Below, one piece after another: positions 1 to 11,220 of a DNA stretch of 64,000 bases. The DNA comes from Periconia sp. R9002 (lineage: Eukaryota; Ascomycota; Dothideomycetes; Pleosporales; Periconiaceae). The notes below the pieces were generated by a model. It searched no databases. It saw only the letters and a list, made by a program, of their open reading frames with translations, and was not told the origin of the DNA. Both the position numbers and the translations under genes were made by a program. Each line of letters opens with the position of its first letter. The stretch's first letter is position 1. The stretch lies in assembly GCA_023627715.1 (NCBI GenBank), contig JAMAHW010000027.1, positions 62,001-126,000 on the forward strand, given 5' to 3'.

Positions 1-392
1 AGCGTTCGAATACATACTATCCTTGAGCTCCTTTTCATGAGCTTCATTCCCTAAAAGCTAATCAGAAAGTTACATTTCCATGTGTAACTGAAATACTTAC
101 GCTTCTTCCATTCTATCTCAAGTTTCGGAGCGATGACTTCATCGTAGACACGCCCCCACAGTTGTTTGTTCTGGTCCCGCCACGTCGAAAATTCCTCCAT
201 AGTAAGATGGCATAGAAGCCAGGAAATATAGTCAAACCCTAGGCGGTTGATAGATATGTCTGCGTAGTAATAGTTAAATGTAAACCATGCTTGGTGGGCT
301 GATGCCTGGTGTACCGCGGTCGCGTTCCGGCGCGTAGTCACGGGCCAAAGGGGCTTGGCGGTGCACGGATCCCTCCGAATGCTGGTCGTCAT
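1..392 (-). CDS. 3'-truncated unknown protein gene at left edge (partial)
   Basis: A minus-strand reading frame runs off the left end of the window. Proposed exons are 392-101 and 50-<1; the 50-nt intron (51-100) starts GTAAGT and ends TTTTAG, and the join keeps the frame open (…EIEWKK-RNEAHEKELKD…). The visible part is rich in aromatic residues (HQAWFTFNYYYADI) and then becomes charged and helical. I do not recognise the family. The ATG at 392 is the first in frame but lies only 43 bp from the start of the divergent F-box gene, so the true start may be at a later Met or in a different exon. Either both genes share a very short promoter or this 5' end is wrong. Confidence 0.4.
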
Positions 393-435
393 TCAGCACT
401 TGACTTCCGACATTCACAATCCGCCACACTTCACA

Positions 436-2145
436 ATGAAGCGGACACGAGAGGATGCTGCGTACAGCGAGCAGCCTGCCAAATTGCTTAAAATATCGTC
501 TTGTTCCTCTCTCTTTACTCTGAGTGAAGAACTCCTTGTGCGCATTCTTTCGTTCGTTCCAGTACCGACACTACTTGTGTGTCAACTGTAAGTCTCTGTG
601 CCTTCCTGTTGAAGCGTCAAGAGCTGACAGTACCGTAGAATTTGTAAGAAACTGGGCCGTCTTGCTGTGGACTCTGAGTTGTGGAAAGCCGCATATTACA
701 ATCGATTTGTCCTACCCCGGGCTGCACGAATACCCGGCATTAAAGAGACGCACCCCCAACATCTGCGATACTCATCGAAATTGGCAAAGTGGTTGGATGA
801 TGGGCATTTGCTAAATAATGGAAGAAAATTCAATTGGAAGCATCAATACCGGCTCCGGCACAACTGGTCGAAGGGTTCGTGTGCCGTCAGTGAGATTGTA
901 GTGGCACAACCGCCTTCAAACCCACCACTCCTAGCTGTCATGTCGAATAAAGCGATATATACGGCAGATACTACGCATGGAATTCGTGCCTGGGATTCCA
1001 AAAACGGGCAAGACTTCATCGCTGCCAGGCCGCTTTTCCAAAAGGGGACCGATATTCTACAATTACCAACGTCCATCACGGTAGATACTTCGGAAGGGAA
1101 CCATGTACATGAGCGAATAGCAGTTGGTTTTGATGATGGATCTTTCAATGTTTTTGCACTTTCAGTTGATGATAAGGTTTTCGATTTGCTTTTCACACAT
1201 CCTCCATCTACCAACGGAGCGTTGACGGCACTCGCATTCTCGTCGCCCTATCTACTTACTATGACCCACGATTATCTACTCTCCATTTACGCTTTTCCGG
1301 ATAATGTGTACCATTTGGACCAGGCGCCGTTACAGGCTCCAAAACTCGTCTATTCTCTAAAGTCCCACACAGTATGGCCCCCGGCATCATTGTCGATACG
1401 CACAACATCCACAACTATGATCGCGGCAGTCGCGTATGCTCTACCTACTTACCTATCTGGGTGGACTATAGGAGTTCAGGAGATGCGGTTCTCCCGTAGT
1501 GGTGAATTACTTGAATCTCGTTTAGCAACTGCGGCGGACGAACAATCATTCACCTTATCTGGTCAACGATCGATATCTTCGCCATCTACACGTTCGTCGT
1601 CTCCATTTTCCGCCGGTACTCGAGAACCATCATTTATCGGTACAACCAATCATTCGAAGCCAACATCAATGTCATACTCGCACCCCTATCTACTCGTAGC
1701 GCACCCGGACAATACACTTTCGCTCTATCTCGTGAAGTCGACCTCTTCGTTGTTATCTATCAGTTCTGGTAGCCGCCTATGGGGTCATACATCCTCCGTA
1801 TCTGGCACACATATCGGTGTACGAGGCAAGGCAGTTTCTGTCAGCCGTTTGGGCGATGAGCTCCGGGTCTGGGACCTGGAAAGTGGCATTACGTCCATGA
1901 CCTGCAGGAGACGGGTTGGACACGAAGGAATGAGCGTGAAGGTGCAGCCTGCTAAAGTCGATGAGTCGACCAGTGACAAGAGCAAGACAATATCACCCAA
2001 GCATAGCCTTCGCCTCGCTCTCGATGAGGGCTTTGACGATTCTACGATCAGCAAAGGCTGGGTGGGGTTTGATGAACAAAACGTCATTGTGCTGCGTGAG
2101 AAAGGCGAGGGCAGTCAAGTACTCGTCGTACACGATTTCTCATAA
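436..2145 (+). CDS. F-box protein with WD40-like C-terminal region
   Basis: Exons 436-587 and 639-2145 (51-nt intron, GTAAGT donor) give 552 residues. Splicing creates an F-box at about residues 30-75: LSEELLVRILSFVPVPTLLV, then CQLICKKLGRLAVDSELWK, with the conserved Leu/Pro, Trp and spacing of Skp1-binding F-boxes. The rest is beta-rich with WD-type endings such as DELRVWDLESG near residue 470 and GIRAWDSKNGQ near 175, so a degenerate WD40 propeller is likely, with a Ser-rich insertion near residues 360-385. By family knowledge it should be the substrate-recognition subunit of an SCF ubiquitin ligase; the substrate cannot be read from sequence. The ATG at 436 is the start that puts the F-box near the N-terminus. 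Confidence is high for the F-box and moderate for the propeller. Confidence 0.82.
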
Positions 2146-2895
2146 AGAGATTGGCAGACAAGCGAACATGCAACCCTAAATCATGTTTGCAGCGTGACGT
2201 ACCACTTGACGCCTCTCACATTCCGACATTTTGTGGTGAGAATCTACAGTCATGTGGACAAAAATCAACCAGCAATGTGGTTTGTGTGGCAATTAGATGC
2301 CTTCATATGGCTAGTGGATTGATCTATAGGTTTAGGATCTGCGGAGGTTCGAGGTAGTATGGCAATTGGATGAGGATTAGTAGCAAGGCACGCAGTCCAA
2401 TATTCCCTCCAGAACCAACCAAGCTGAAATCACGTCAAGCAGTTTTGGTACACTCGGCCCTGCCCAGGATTTTGCGCCTGATGGTGTTACAAGGAGGCGT
2501 GAACAGCTGCAGACGGCTAACGATTTGCCGTTCACAAAGTGATAAAATAGTGGACACGGTGAAGGTCCTGAAAGCCGGCACGTAAGCCTAACCGCTTCGG
2601 TAGCGCTAAGCTCGCACACCTGACTTTTTGGCGGGCAAATAATTTTCTCCCTCGCGCTTCAAACAAAATCCTCCCTCTCTCACGACAACACCACAGACAA
2701 CGGTTCAATTGGCTTAATTGCTTGATTTGCGCGCTCAGAAGTTCCGGGGAGACCTTTGCGAAACACCATCTCCGCCAAATACACAGTTTGAGTACCTTGA
2801 AGGTGAGCCCGCATGCCGCCACTCTCTCGCTGCCATGCATGGTACTTACGTACGCCGCCAGGTCCAACACAATACACGACTTTTCCTCAAAGAAA
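2146..2895 (+). other. Intergenic / 5' leader of the zinc-knuckle gene
   Basis: 750 bp between the F-box stop and the zinc-knuckle ATG. Only short ORFs on both strands, with no family-like composition. The part closest to 2896 probably holds the promoter and 5' leader of the next gene; I see no distinct element. Confidence 0.5.
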
Positions 2896-3779
2896 ATGGA
2901 TTATCAAGCTCCAGCTGGAGGTTCCGGTGGCCGCGGCTGCTACAACTGTACGTGCCACCTTCACTTCCGCTTAGTCTTTGCTCGAATATCTCCATGGTCG
3001 ACTGGCGGCGCACCAGTTTTGGAATCAACGTCATGAGTACCGATCGGACACGGAACGTCGAATACCCCCCACCCACGTCATGTGACCAACTTGGGCATAT
3101 GGAACAACGTCCGCGTATCCACCCTTCTCCCTGCTTGCTCGCGTTATCACCTGTTATTGTTTCAATCTGTCTTTCAATGTTCAAATACTGACTTGTGACT
3201 AGGCGGTGATCCTTCGCACCGTGCCGCTGAATGCCCCAGCAAGGGCAACCCCACCTGCTACAACTGTGGTGAGAAAGGTCACTTGAGCCGCGAGTGCACA
3301 TCTCCTCAGGCCGAGAAGTCTTGCTACCGTTGCGGTGGTGTTGGTCACATCAGCCGTGAGTGCACCAAAGATGGAGGTCCCTCCGTAGGTGGCGGTGCTC
3401 GCGGTGGCCAGGAATGCTACAAGTGCGGTAAGACCGGCCACATTGCCAGGAACTGCACCCAGGGCGGCGGCAGCTACGGTGGTGGAGGCTACGGCGGCGG
3501 CGGCTATGGTGGCGGCCAGGGCGGCTACGGCGGTGGTAGGCAGACTACCTGCTACTCTTGCGGCGGCTTCGGCCACATGAGCCGTGACTGCACGCAGGGT
3601 CAGAAGTGCTACAACTGTAAGTGTCGCTCGCTTTCTCACTAGACGGAACATCTGGCTTACAATGAATAGGCGGCGAGGTTGGCCATTTGTCGCGTGACTG
3701 CCCATCTGAGACCACCAACGAGCGTGTGTGCTACCGCTGCAAGCAGCCTGGCCACGTTCAGAGCGCTTGCCCCAACTAA
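2896..3779 (+). CDS. gis2: Seven-CCHC zinc-knuckle nucleic-acid-binding protein (Gis2/Byr3/CNBP type)
   Basis: Exons 2896-2947, 3203-3616 and 3670-3779 encode 191 residues. The product has exactly seven C-X2-C-X4-H-X4-C knuckles, from CYNCGDPSHRAAEC through CYRCKQPGHVQSAC, the number found in yeast Gis2 and fission yeast Byr3. A Gly/Tyr-rich linker (GGGSYGGGGYGGGGYGGG) with an Arg/Gly character separates knuckles 4 and 5. The family binds single-stranded nucleic acid and mRNA and works in translation and stress granules in the cytoplasm. The first intron is 255 nt, the second 53 nt. Both interrupt the codon of the second Cys of a knuckle (knuckles 1 and 6) after its first base. The protein ends directly after knuckle 7, as in the family. 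Assignment is secure. Confidence 0.95.
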
Positions 3780-6506
3780 AGCTTCGGCTTAACCGTCGGT
3801 CGTCGAATCTGGATCTGGTTTTACGCTCATTTGGACGTCCTAACCACTATAGTCCTGGATGTCCACTTGCTTAGGGGTCGAGAGCCCACGATTTATGAGC
3901 GATCGACATGTTTACGAATTTCCTTTCATTGTACATGTTCTCATCTTGCGGCCGAGTGCCGTCTTTCGACCCTGCGCGCACAAAAGCATCATTCATCGCC
4001 TGGCATTATTGGACAGTTCGAGTGTGGCCGGCTAAGAGTCGGCTGGCAGGACAGAAGGTTTACGGAAAGAAGTCCTGAGTCTGAAAAGATATTTGCATTG
4101 GTGGAGGATGGGGGAGCGGTTTATTGGAAGCATGGGAATGAGAGCATTCAGATGTTCTCGAACAACTTGCGTCCAATCACTGGTTGGAGAGTCTTCGTGG
4201 ATGCGAGTGAACGATTACGTTAAGGAAATCGAAATGAAAATCATATCCAAGTAATTGGATATAGAAGTACCCCTCAGATCCATCGTCCTGGAGACTATCT
4301 ATTCCCAATGTGATGTCCGACGTGCTTTTGAAACACTGATTTTATGATGTTAATGTGCCAGACCCAAAACCATATCTACGGGTCTTACGTAAAAACATTG
4401 AATGAGGTCTATCTTGTTCATCGAACGCACTAGATCTGACTCCGGGGGGATATCTATATCAGAGGGGCCTTATATTATTGCGACTGTTGGTTTAATATCA
4501 TTGTACTTCCATTTACGAGTAATCCCAAGGTTTAAGATATTGCTTTGTGCTTTGTTAGTATTGCAAAGACGTGGATATTCAAAGGACTTATCAAGGAATG
4601 GTCAATGTTAGAACCAATTCAATACTTATCTAATTTCAAACCACGCGAGTGTTGATATATTCCGCAAGCACAAAATATTATTGAGGACCTGTAGTATATC
4701 TATAAAAGAAACCTATATTCTCGAACAGTAAGATGAAAATATACAAATAATCTTCTAGTCTCCTTTTTACCTCCAAAATTGATGACTTCAAGGAGGGAGT
4801 GGTGAGTATTGTGAGTGCAGGCTATTTCTACACCTAGGTGCGAACTGTTCCAAGTGGTTCCATCTAGACACACACATAAATCGACAAAAACAAGCCCACA
4901 AGAAGGGATAGAAGTCTAAACCGAGATCCATATTCTGTAGGCAGATCAAGAATAGTTATTTATGCAAAGCTCGGGATATGGCTACAGTAAAGACCCGTAC
5001 ACATAAATGACGAGGAACGCATTCGAATGAGTGGTTGACATTTTTGTGTGAGACAACCTCTCCCACTTTCCCTCCTATCCCCCCAGGAGAGAAAAGCACG
5101 ATGCAAGAACATGGGAAATGAAGTTGATCGACGGAACTAACCGCCTCGACAGTAGACATCACAGCCGTCCGGAAACACAGAAACGAGCTAACCTAAAAGA
5201 AGTATGCAGTGCGTTGGCAGCCTTATAGAGTATATGTAGCTACCAATAACAGGAGAGTAAAAATCGTGATTTGGTCGGATCAAAGTCCGCTGTGTAGAAT
5301 TAATGCGTTGAATGTTTGAGCGGTCTCTTTTCATCCCGGTGCCATTCTTATAAGTTACGTGATCCATTGGGAGGTGGAAAGATGTGCATCATCGAGTCGT
5401 GCAGTACAGCATGCATTTGATATTCCGCCTTTCTCATTTTGTGGTATATGTACCAGCGTTTTCTCTCCTATGCTACAATATCAACAATGTTGATTTTGTG
5501 CCTATTGTTTGTACATTATAGTAATCACAATCACACTAAGACTCCCGGAGTACTCGGGGCCGTATGGAAGAAAAATGGGGCCAAACTTTCCACCCCCCGG
5601 CTTATTACTTGAATCCCAACACACGTCTTACGGACTTTTCCTGAATGAGTAATAAAGCATTTAAGATCCCTCCCACGGAGATCTCCTCGGTAGCATTGTG
5701 AATATAGAGAAACCCAACTTTTATAATTTCTGTGGTGTCGAATCGAAGGTCACGATAATTGACGTGTTGCTCATGCTTGCATTTCAATCTTGGATTGTAT
5801 CCGAGAATTAATGATCGAAGAATTCTGTGAGAAGAAAACTCCACGTCCGCATCAATAGGCGACTTTTAGTGACATTTAGTATTCAGATCAATAATTTGCA
5901 TGATTCATAAACTGGAAGCTCTGGAGGTATAGATCCAATCATCCAATTAGCTCTCACAGGTTAAAAAGATCGGGGTAATGAGCCCCTAAACTAGTCGACA
6001 GCGCAAGGATGTCGAAAATCCAACGAGGAATGTACCACGATACGGTATAGGACCCACTGGTTACTATTATTGAGCATATCGAAATATAATCCCTGTTTCT
6101 GGTAGCTCCTATACTGCCCAAAATACCGACCTGCCCAATCAGCTTAAAGTATGATCTGGTTGCCACGGTCTCCGACAAGCGTGGTGTTGGAATCTTGGGA
6201 AATTTGTCGAGCAAGTAATTAGAAAACGGTGTCTGGTCAGATTGCAGAGTTTTATAACGGGGGCTACGATAGTACATAGTAAGGATCGTACAATCCATGC
6301 TATAGATCACGCTACGACTATGTTGCCTTGTTGGTTAGCTTGGGAGAAGGCACCTGCTTTCAATTTCCGTACATAGGTATTCATGATATGTTGTCATATG
6401 CAAGTACTTAAAGAGTGAATTGTCGAGCATCACCATCGACCACTTTCACCCGTTGATTTACTCATTCATCCCGCCAATTCGTTCTTTCAAAGGTCTTCTA
6501 ACCAAT
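3780..6506. other. AT-rich intergenic region, 2.7 kb
   Basis: The first few hundred bases are probably the 3' UTR of the zinc-knuckle gene; a 130-codon frame at 3831-4223 has no family character. From about 4240 the DNA is visibly more AT-rich than the flanking genes, with scattered short frames. Two minus-strand frames (6310-5954 and 5844-5605) are listed separately as possible remnants. The last 100-150 bp before 6507 should carry the promoter of the secreted-protein gene. Confidence 0.5.
5605..6310 (-). pseudogene. Possible ORF remnants, family unknown
   Basis: Two consecutive minus-strand open frames (118 codons at 6310-5954, 79 codons at 5844-5605) lie in AT-rich DNA where long open frames are less expected. 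The first ends in an aromatic/hydrophobic stretch (SWYIPRWIFDILALS) and the second contains KVGFLYIHNATEEISVGGIL, both protein-like in composition. They are in register neither with each other nor with an obvious splice pair. They may be decayed pieces of one gene or chance frames. I cannot name a family. Confidence 0.2.
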
Positions 6507-7337
6507 ATGTTGTGTAAAACTATTCTAGCTCTTGCTGCTGCTTTGCCTCTCGGAACATACGCAGCAGACCCAACCTACACGGAAAAGATTGACGGTTACA
6601 CATTCATCAAGTCGGGACCGAAAGCCGAGAATCTTGCACCCAAGATCAACTACGAATGGGAGGCTGCTCAGATCGCGCTTAAGTTGCTCAAGGACAGCCT
6701 TGGCCCCGAGGGCTTGCTCACCGCTCTTGCACCTGCCATCGCCGATGCGGACATATGGTGGAAAGAACGTGTCGAGAGGTCAACGGGAAAGCTTGGTCAA
6801 AAGGATGGATGGGTCAACGCCAGTGGACGGGCTGTTGTTTTCCTGCCAAACGTCACGGCCCAACGATTTGTGAAATTTTACCTGAGCCCGCTCGCTGATG
6901 CCTTCAACAACCAGGCCAATCCTGAGCACTATTTCAAGCGCACTGTTGTAGAAGGTACCAGTGCGGTCTCAGACATACTTGAGGGTTGGGGAGGTGTTAC
7001 AACCCACTTTGCGATCCCCAACTTCAACGTAGGAGTCAACGCTACCCGCTACCCGTTCATCGAGCCTCGTGGTGAGGGATGGATCCAGGCCACTGGCGAC
7101 AAGGCACTCAAATCGGATGGAACTGTATTTGGAGTGCTTGAGATTGCTGTGACAGATGTCAAAGGAGCAGACTACCAACAGCCGATTGATGGTGTGGACA
7201 TCTTGGGCAGGGTATGGTACGGTGACGGCGTTGAGGATGAGCACTTGGAGTACGAGAGGAAGCACATTACCAACGAGATCATTAACACAAGTCTACAAGC
7301 CCAGAAAGACATTGAGAGCGGAAAATTGCCTGTATAG
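6507..7337 (+). CDS. Secreted protein of unknown function
   Basis: Intronless, 276 residues from the ATG at 6507. A longer in-frame reading from 6420 has no ATG of its own and would bury the signal peptide. Residues 1-19 form a classic signal peptide (Lys at 4, hydrophobic core ILALAAALPLG, cleavage after TYA before ADP). The mature part has no cysteine at all, several N-glycosylation sequons (NAS, NVT, NAT, NTS) and an alpha/beta-looking pattern with no transmembrane segment or GPI-type tail. It should therefore be a soluble glycoprotein sent through the secretory pathway. The region around EGWGGVTTHFAIPNF resembles small beta-barrel or NTF2-like folds, but this is only an impression. It sits beside AT-rich, gene-poor DNA. 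Confidence 0.75.
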   Translation: MLCKTILALAAALPLGTYAADPTYTEKIDGYTFIKSGPKAENLAPKINYEWEAAQIALKLLKDSLGPEGLLTALAPAIADADIWWKERVERSTGKLGQKDGWVNASGRAVVFLPNVTAQRFVKFYLSPLADAFNNQANPEHYFKRTVVEGTSAVSDILEGWGGVTTHFAIPNFNVGVNATRYPFIEPRGEGWIQATGDKALKSDGTVFGVLEIAVTDVKGADYQQPIDGVDILGRVWYGDGVEDEHLEYERKHITNEIINTSLQAQKDIESGKLPV

Positions 7338-7705
7338 ATTTAAGGAGGACATTGTATCAGGGACGGTTGGGATGTATTTGCGTGCTCTTGTACAGGAATG
7401 AAAGTACATGTATAGCTCATCAATTTTGTTTACATAAAGGAGTTTCTTTTCAGAGAGTAATATCAGAAAAAAGAGCAATGTGAAAGCAGCATGTAAAAGA
7501 TGGTGTTGTGTTATCATTGATGTTTTGGGAAGGTCGCCAAGCCGCGGCCCCTAGTTGCGCATTAGCGCCGATGAGGCGACTTCAGATTGTTGTGATAAGC
7601 CTGCTTCAACATTGCGCGACGCCAACGCGTACATAAACGCAACATCGACGAATTAGCCTACGTGTGCGCCGTGTATTATTCACGCGCAACCCAAATTACC
7701 CAGCC
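7338..7705 (+). promoter_or_regulatory. Intergenic region upstream of mif2
   Basis: 368 bp holding the 3' end region of the secreted-protein gene and the promoter of mif2. It includes a CG-rich stretch (7540-7640) but no motif I can name. Confidence 0.4.
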
Positions 7706-10306
7706 ATGGCTTCCAAAAGAGTACGCGAAAATCGTGAGAATCAGTTTTACAATGTCGGGGTGCAAGGAAGGTAAGTCGCTACAGGCGCAACACAGCGTGA
7801 GCGCCAGGTCTCTGATTGCTTCACCAGGAAGACTGGAATCACGCTCGAAGATAAAGGTGTACGCGACGAGTACGGACTGGAGCCCATTTCGGGCATCTTT
7901 TCCTCACCGCAAAAATCGCCAGTGAACCCCGCTGCCTTGGATCCTTCGGGAGGAACCATTACAGAATCCGAATCCATGGAGATACAAGAAAGTATGTGGA
8001 TTTTCGACTACAAAAGCTTATGCGTCCTTCTAACATACTGTCTAGGCTCGATCCCAGACATGACTACCTCTGCCCACATACTCCGGACAAGCAGAACGCA
8101 CTTCCCCCCTCCTAAATCGCGGTCGCCCATCAAAACCAATATCGGATCCTCCCCACGCCGCCAATCGTCAATGGGACCTCGTCATCAGTCCGCAACCCTC
8201 GCTTCCAGTCCCCTCCGAGCGACATCTCACCCCGCCGTAAACCGCAAATTAGATTTCGTGCAAGACGAGTCCAGCCTCCAGGAAACTCCAGCGTTGAGTG
8301 GATCTGGGCAACCCCGTGGCAAGCGCCCTAGCATATACGATTACGAGTTTTCACCAAGTCGAGGTAACAGCGCAACGCTGGAAGAGTCTATACAGGACGA
8401 AATTATGGCGGAAGGGGGTTTTGATGGTGTGGCTGAAGAGAGCTACGTCTCGGATATTGGGAACGACGCCAGTGCGGGCGCTATCAACGACGTGACCGAA
8501 GACGTAGAAGAGTCGGAGGTGATTTCAGAGCCATCGAAACAACCTGGAAAGAGAGGAAGGAAGCGAAAGTCTGATCTTATTGAGCCAACAGCACAGGAAG
8601 ACGCGACAAAAACACGACGGCGCGGACCACTTCCTCGGTCAAACATTGAGAAGCCAAAGAAAGACAAAACCACCGTTGCCGCTGCACCACGAAGGTCTAA
8701 GCGCGTTTCGGAGGTCACTGAAGAAGAACCAAGTGTTTTGGTTAACGAACCCGTGACGTTAGCGAAAGATATCGATACCCCTCCAGTTGAACCCAAGCGG
8801 CGCGGACGTCCTCCGAAAAACGCCATTCAACGTGCAAAGACCGAAAAACCGACGGCTGTTAAAAATAGTCGAAAGAAGCAACAGAGCGACGAAGATCCAG
8901 TGCCAGAGCCAGAAATAGAAGAGCCCCAGTTCAAGAAGCCAAAACCCTCTGGGAGGCCTTCTAAGAAACCCGCTGACAAGCCTCTGGAGAAGGAACGTAT
9001 GCACAAAGATCAGGATAAACCTGCAGAGGGCGGCAAGTTCGTCGATGTGCATGGAAAGCCTATCTCTAAAGCCGACATTGATCAGATGTCCACCACATCG
9101 ACAGGCTCCCGATTCGGTCGTGGTCGACATCTTTCGGTATTCCGTGAACTAGAGCCTCAGTCTGTGGCACATGTTGGTCGGACAGGAAGGCATCGGGTAA
9201 AGCCGATTGAGTTCTGGAGAAACGAAAAGTGCGCATACGACAGTGAAGGGAATATGCAAGCAATTGTCAAAAATGAGATGAAGGAGCCCGTTCGCCCAGC
9301 ACACAGCGGTTATAGGTCGAAAGCCAAACGAAAAGGGCTCCCCGCCATTGAAGAGGATGAAGAAGTAGACCTCGAACCATGGGAAGCAGATGAAGGTGTC
9401 TTTGTGGGCATCTTCAAGGATTGGGATGCAGAAGCAGAGATGGCAGGGAATGAATTCGTGGAAAGCAGTATGTTTGCCGACCTCGTTTCTATTTTTTCCT
9501 ATACAAGAAACTAACTTTTTGTAGACCTGGCATGGGCTCCCAAAGGTATCAATCCAACCGAGGTAGGAGATGCAACCTTCAAATTCACCAAGCTGGCATC
9601 TGTTGGGAGCGATAGCTTTTTGAGTTGGGGCTTCCTTGAACTCAACGCAGACCAGATGAAGCGTACTAAGAACTCGAGACGCATGCATATGGTCTTCCAC
9701 GTCCAGAGTGGTACAGTCGAAGTGAAGGTTCATGAGAATATGTTTACAGTTCATCGAGGGGGCGTATGGCATGTCCCTCGTGGTAAGTTCGACTTCTCTT
9801 CCCATCCCTTCATTCTGTCCTTCGAAGGTTTCCTTCAATCTGTCATGTTGTTTCTTTGATCCAAACTTTCCCCTTGTACGACGGCAGTCAGTTTATGCTT
9901 ATCGTCATGGTCCGACAACGGTGCATGGCAGCCTGTGCTCACCGACGGGTCACAACATATCTGCGCTGCATTGCACAGCATGGCCGAACATATTGCTTCC
10001 TAACGGACCGCAGATGTGGCTGATGCTGCAATGCGGTACAACGCGACCTCCTGCTGTCGTTCGCGCGACTGTGGTGACCCACTGCTATTCTTCGTTTTTT
10101 TTCTTTTTCGTTGCATCGTTGTTCCGATCAAGTGCATGATATACTATGCTGGCACTTTCCGTTCTCTGCTGGTAGAATTCCTGCAGACAATTCGCTAACA
10201 GTACCACTTAGGCAATACATACAGCATCAAAAACATTGGTAGCAACACGAGCCGAATTTTCTTCGCTCAGGCTTTCGAGTCTCGCCCCGGTCCTGATGCT
10301 GAATAA
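7706..10306 (+). CDS. mif2: Inner kinetochore protein Mif2/CENP-C
   Basis: Exons 7706-7770, 7828-7991, 8046-9467, 9525-9782 and 10212-10306 give 667 residues. All CENP-C landmarks are present. The N-terminal Mif2 block (residues 1-75) reads NQFYNVGVQGRKTGITLEDK and then EYGLEPISGIFSSPQKSP. Basic AT-hook-like patches follow (KRGRKRKSD, PKRRGRPPK, PSGRPSKK at about 180-330). The CENP-C motif (about 453-472, RTGRHRVKPIEFWRNEK) binds the CENP-A nucleosome. A C-terminal cupin dimerisation fold spans about 560-660 (FHVQSGTVEV, then VHRGGVWHVPRGNTYSI and RIFFAQ). The protein joins centromeric chromatin to the outer kinetochore. The last intron is 429 nt, long for this window, and cuts the cupin between VPR and GNTYS; the join restores the conserved order. 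Encoding Mif2 does not mean the centromere is nearby. Confidence 0.95.
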
Positions 10307-11198
10307 AGCCGCCCTGCAACTCCGCACTATGACCCAGATCCCACAGCGGATTCTCCTTCGCACTACTATTATTACACCACTGCACTAATTGAACAAATAC
10401 GAAACAAATGAGCGGTGAAGAACGCATTCGGCGGCATGACTGAAAAGTGGGAATTGTGTTTTTTTTTTTCGAGTGGTCACGATGGTTTTCGCAGTTACCA
10501 AGAGGCCCACACGTCTTGTTTACCGGCGCTAGTGATGGCCAGTTTTAGCGTTACATGAAAATGGGGCAGGTTCACCGGACATTCGGCGTCGTGTACCTGT
10601 TCGCGTATGGTTTTAGTGGGATGCGGTGTGGTTCATCGGTACTTGAGTGGTTCGCGCTACAGCGAGCTAGATGTGTATTCTACTGTACCATGCATCGAAA
10701 TCGCGTGGAGACATGCCCAATCGCCAGGTCTACTTGGCTGTTACTAAAGAAAGGCGCTACAGATGTCAACATCGCATAATGACGGTCTAGTCACGGAAGG
10801 TATGAATTGAAAACCAACATTGAAGTATTTTGCATCATTTCGCATTTCGCTATTCGCATCTTGTGATTTTGCCATTTCTCCTCTACATGCTCGTTTTGAC
10901 CTTGTCTACTGCCTTCTCCCCTATGCACACAGCAATTGATAGCAGGGCAAACCGTATTTCGTTTTATTTTGAACAAGCCCATACGCCGCCTTCACCGACT
11001 TTCGACCTTTTTCACCGCTACTATATAGTAGGGTAGTTCCCATCTCCGAGCTCAATCCAAGCCTTCCACAAGCAGGGTTCAGGGTGTCGATTTCCAAACC
11101 CCGTCATTGGTTGACTTGGCGGCAGGTTACCATGTACATTTACCGTGCATGTAGATGTAGTTGCACATAACGAGCTACTCATGCGGTAACCAGCATAC

Positions 11199-11220
11199 AT
11201 GTATGTATGTATGTATGTAC
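11199..11220. repeat. (ATGT)n microsatellite
   Basis: About five perfect copies of the tetranucleotide ATGT, in the gene-free region downstream of mif2. Confidence 0.9.

Noticed and set aside
3831..4223. 130-codon frame after the zinc-knuckle gene.
   Set aside because: Lies where the 3' UTR is expected and has no family character or second exon.
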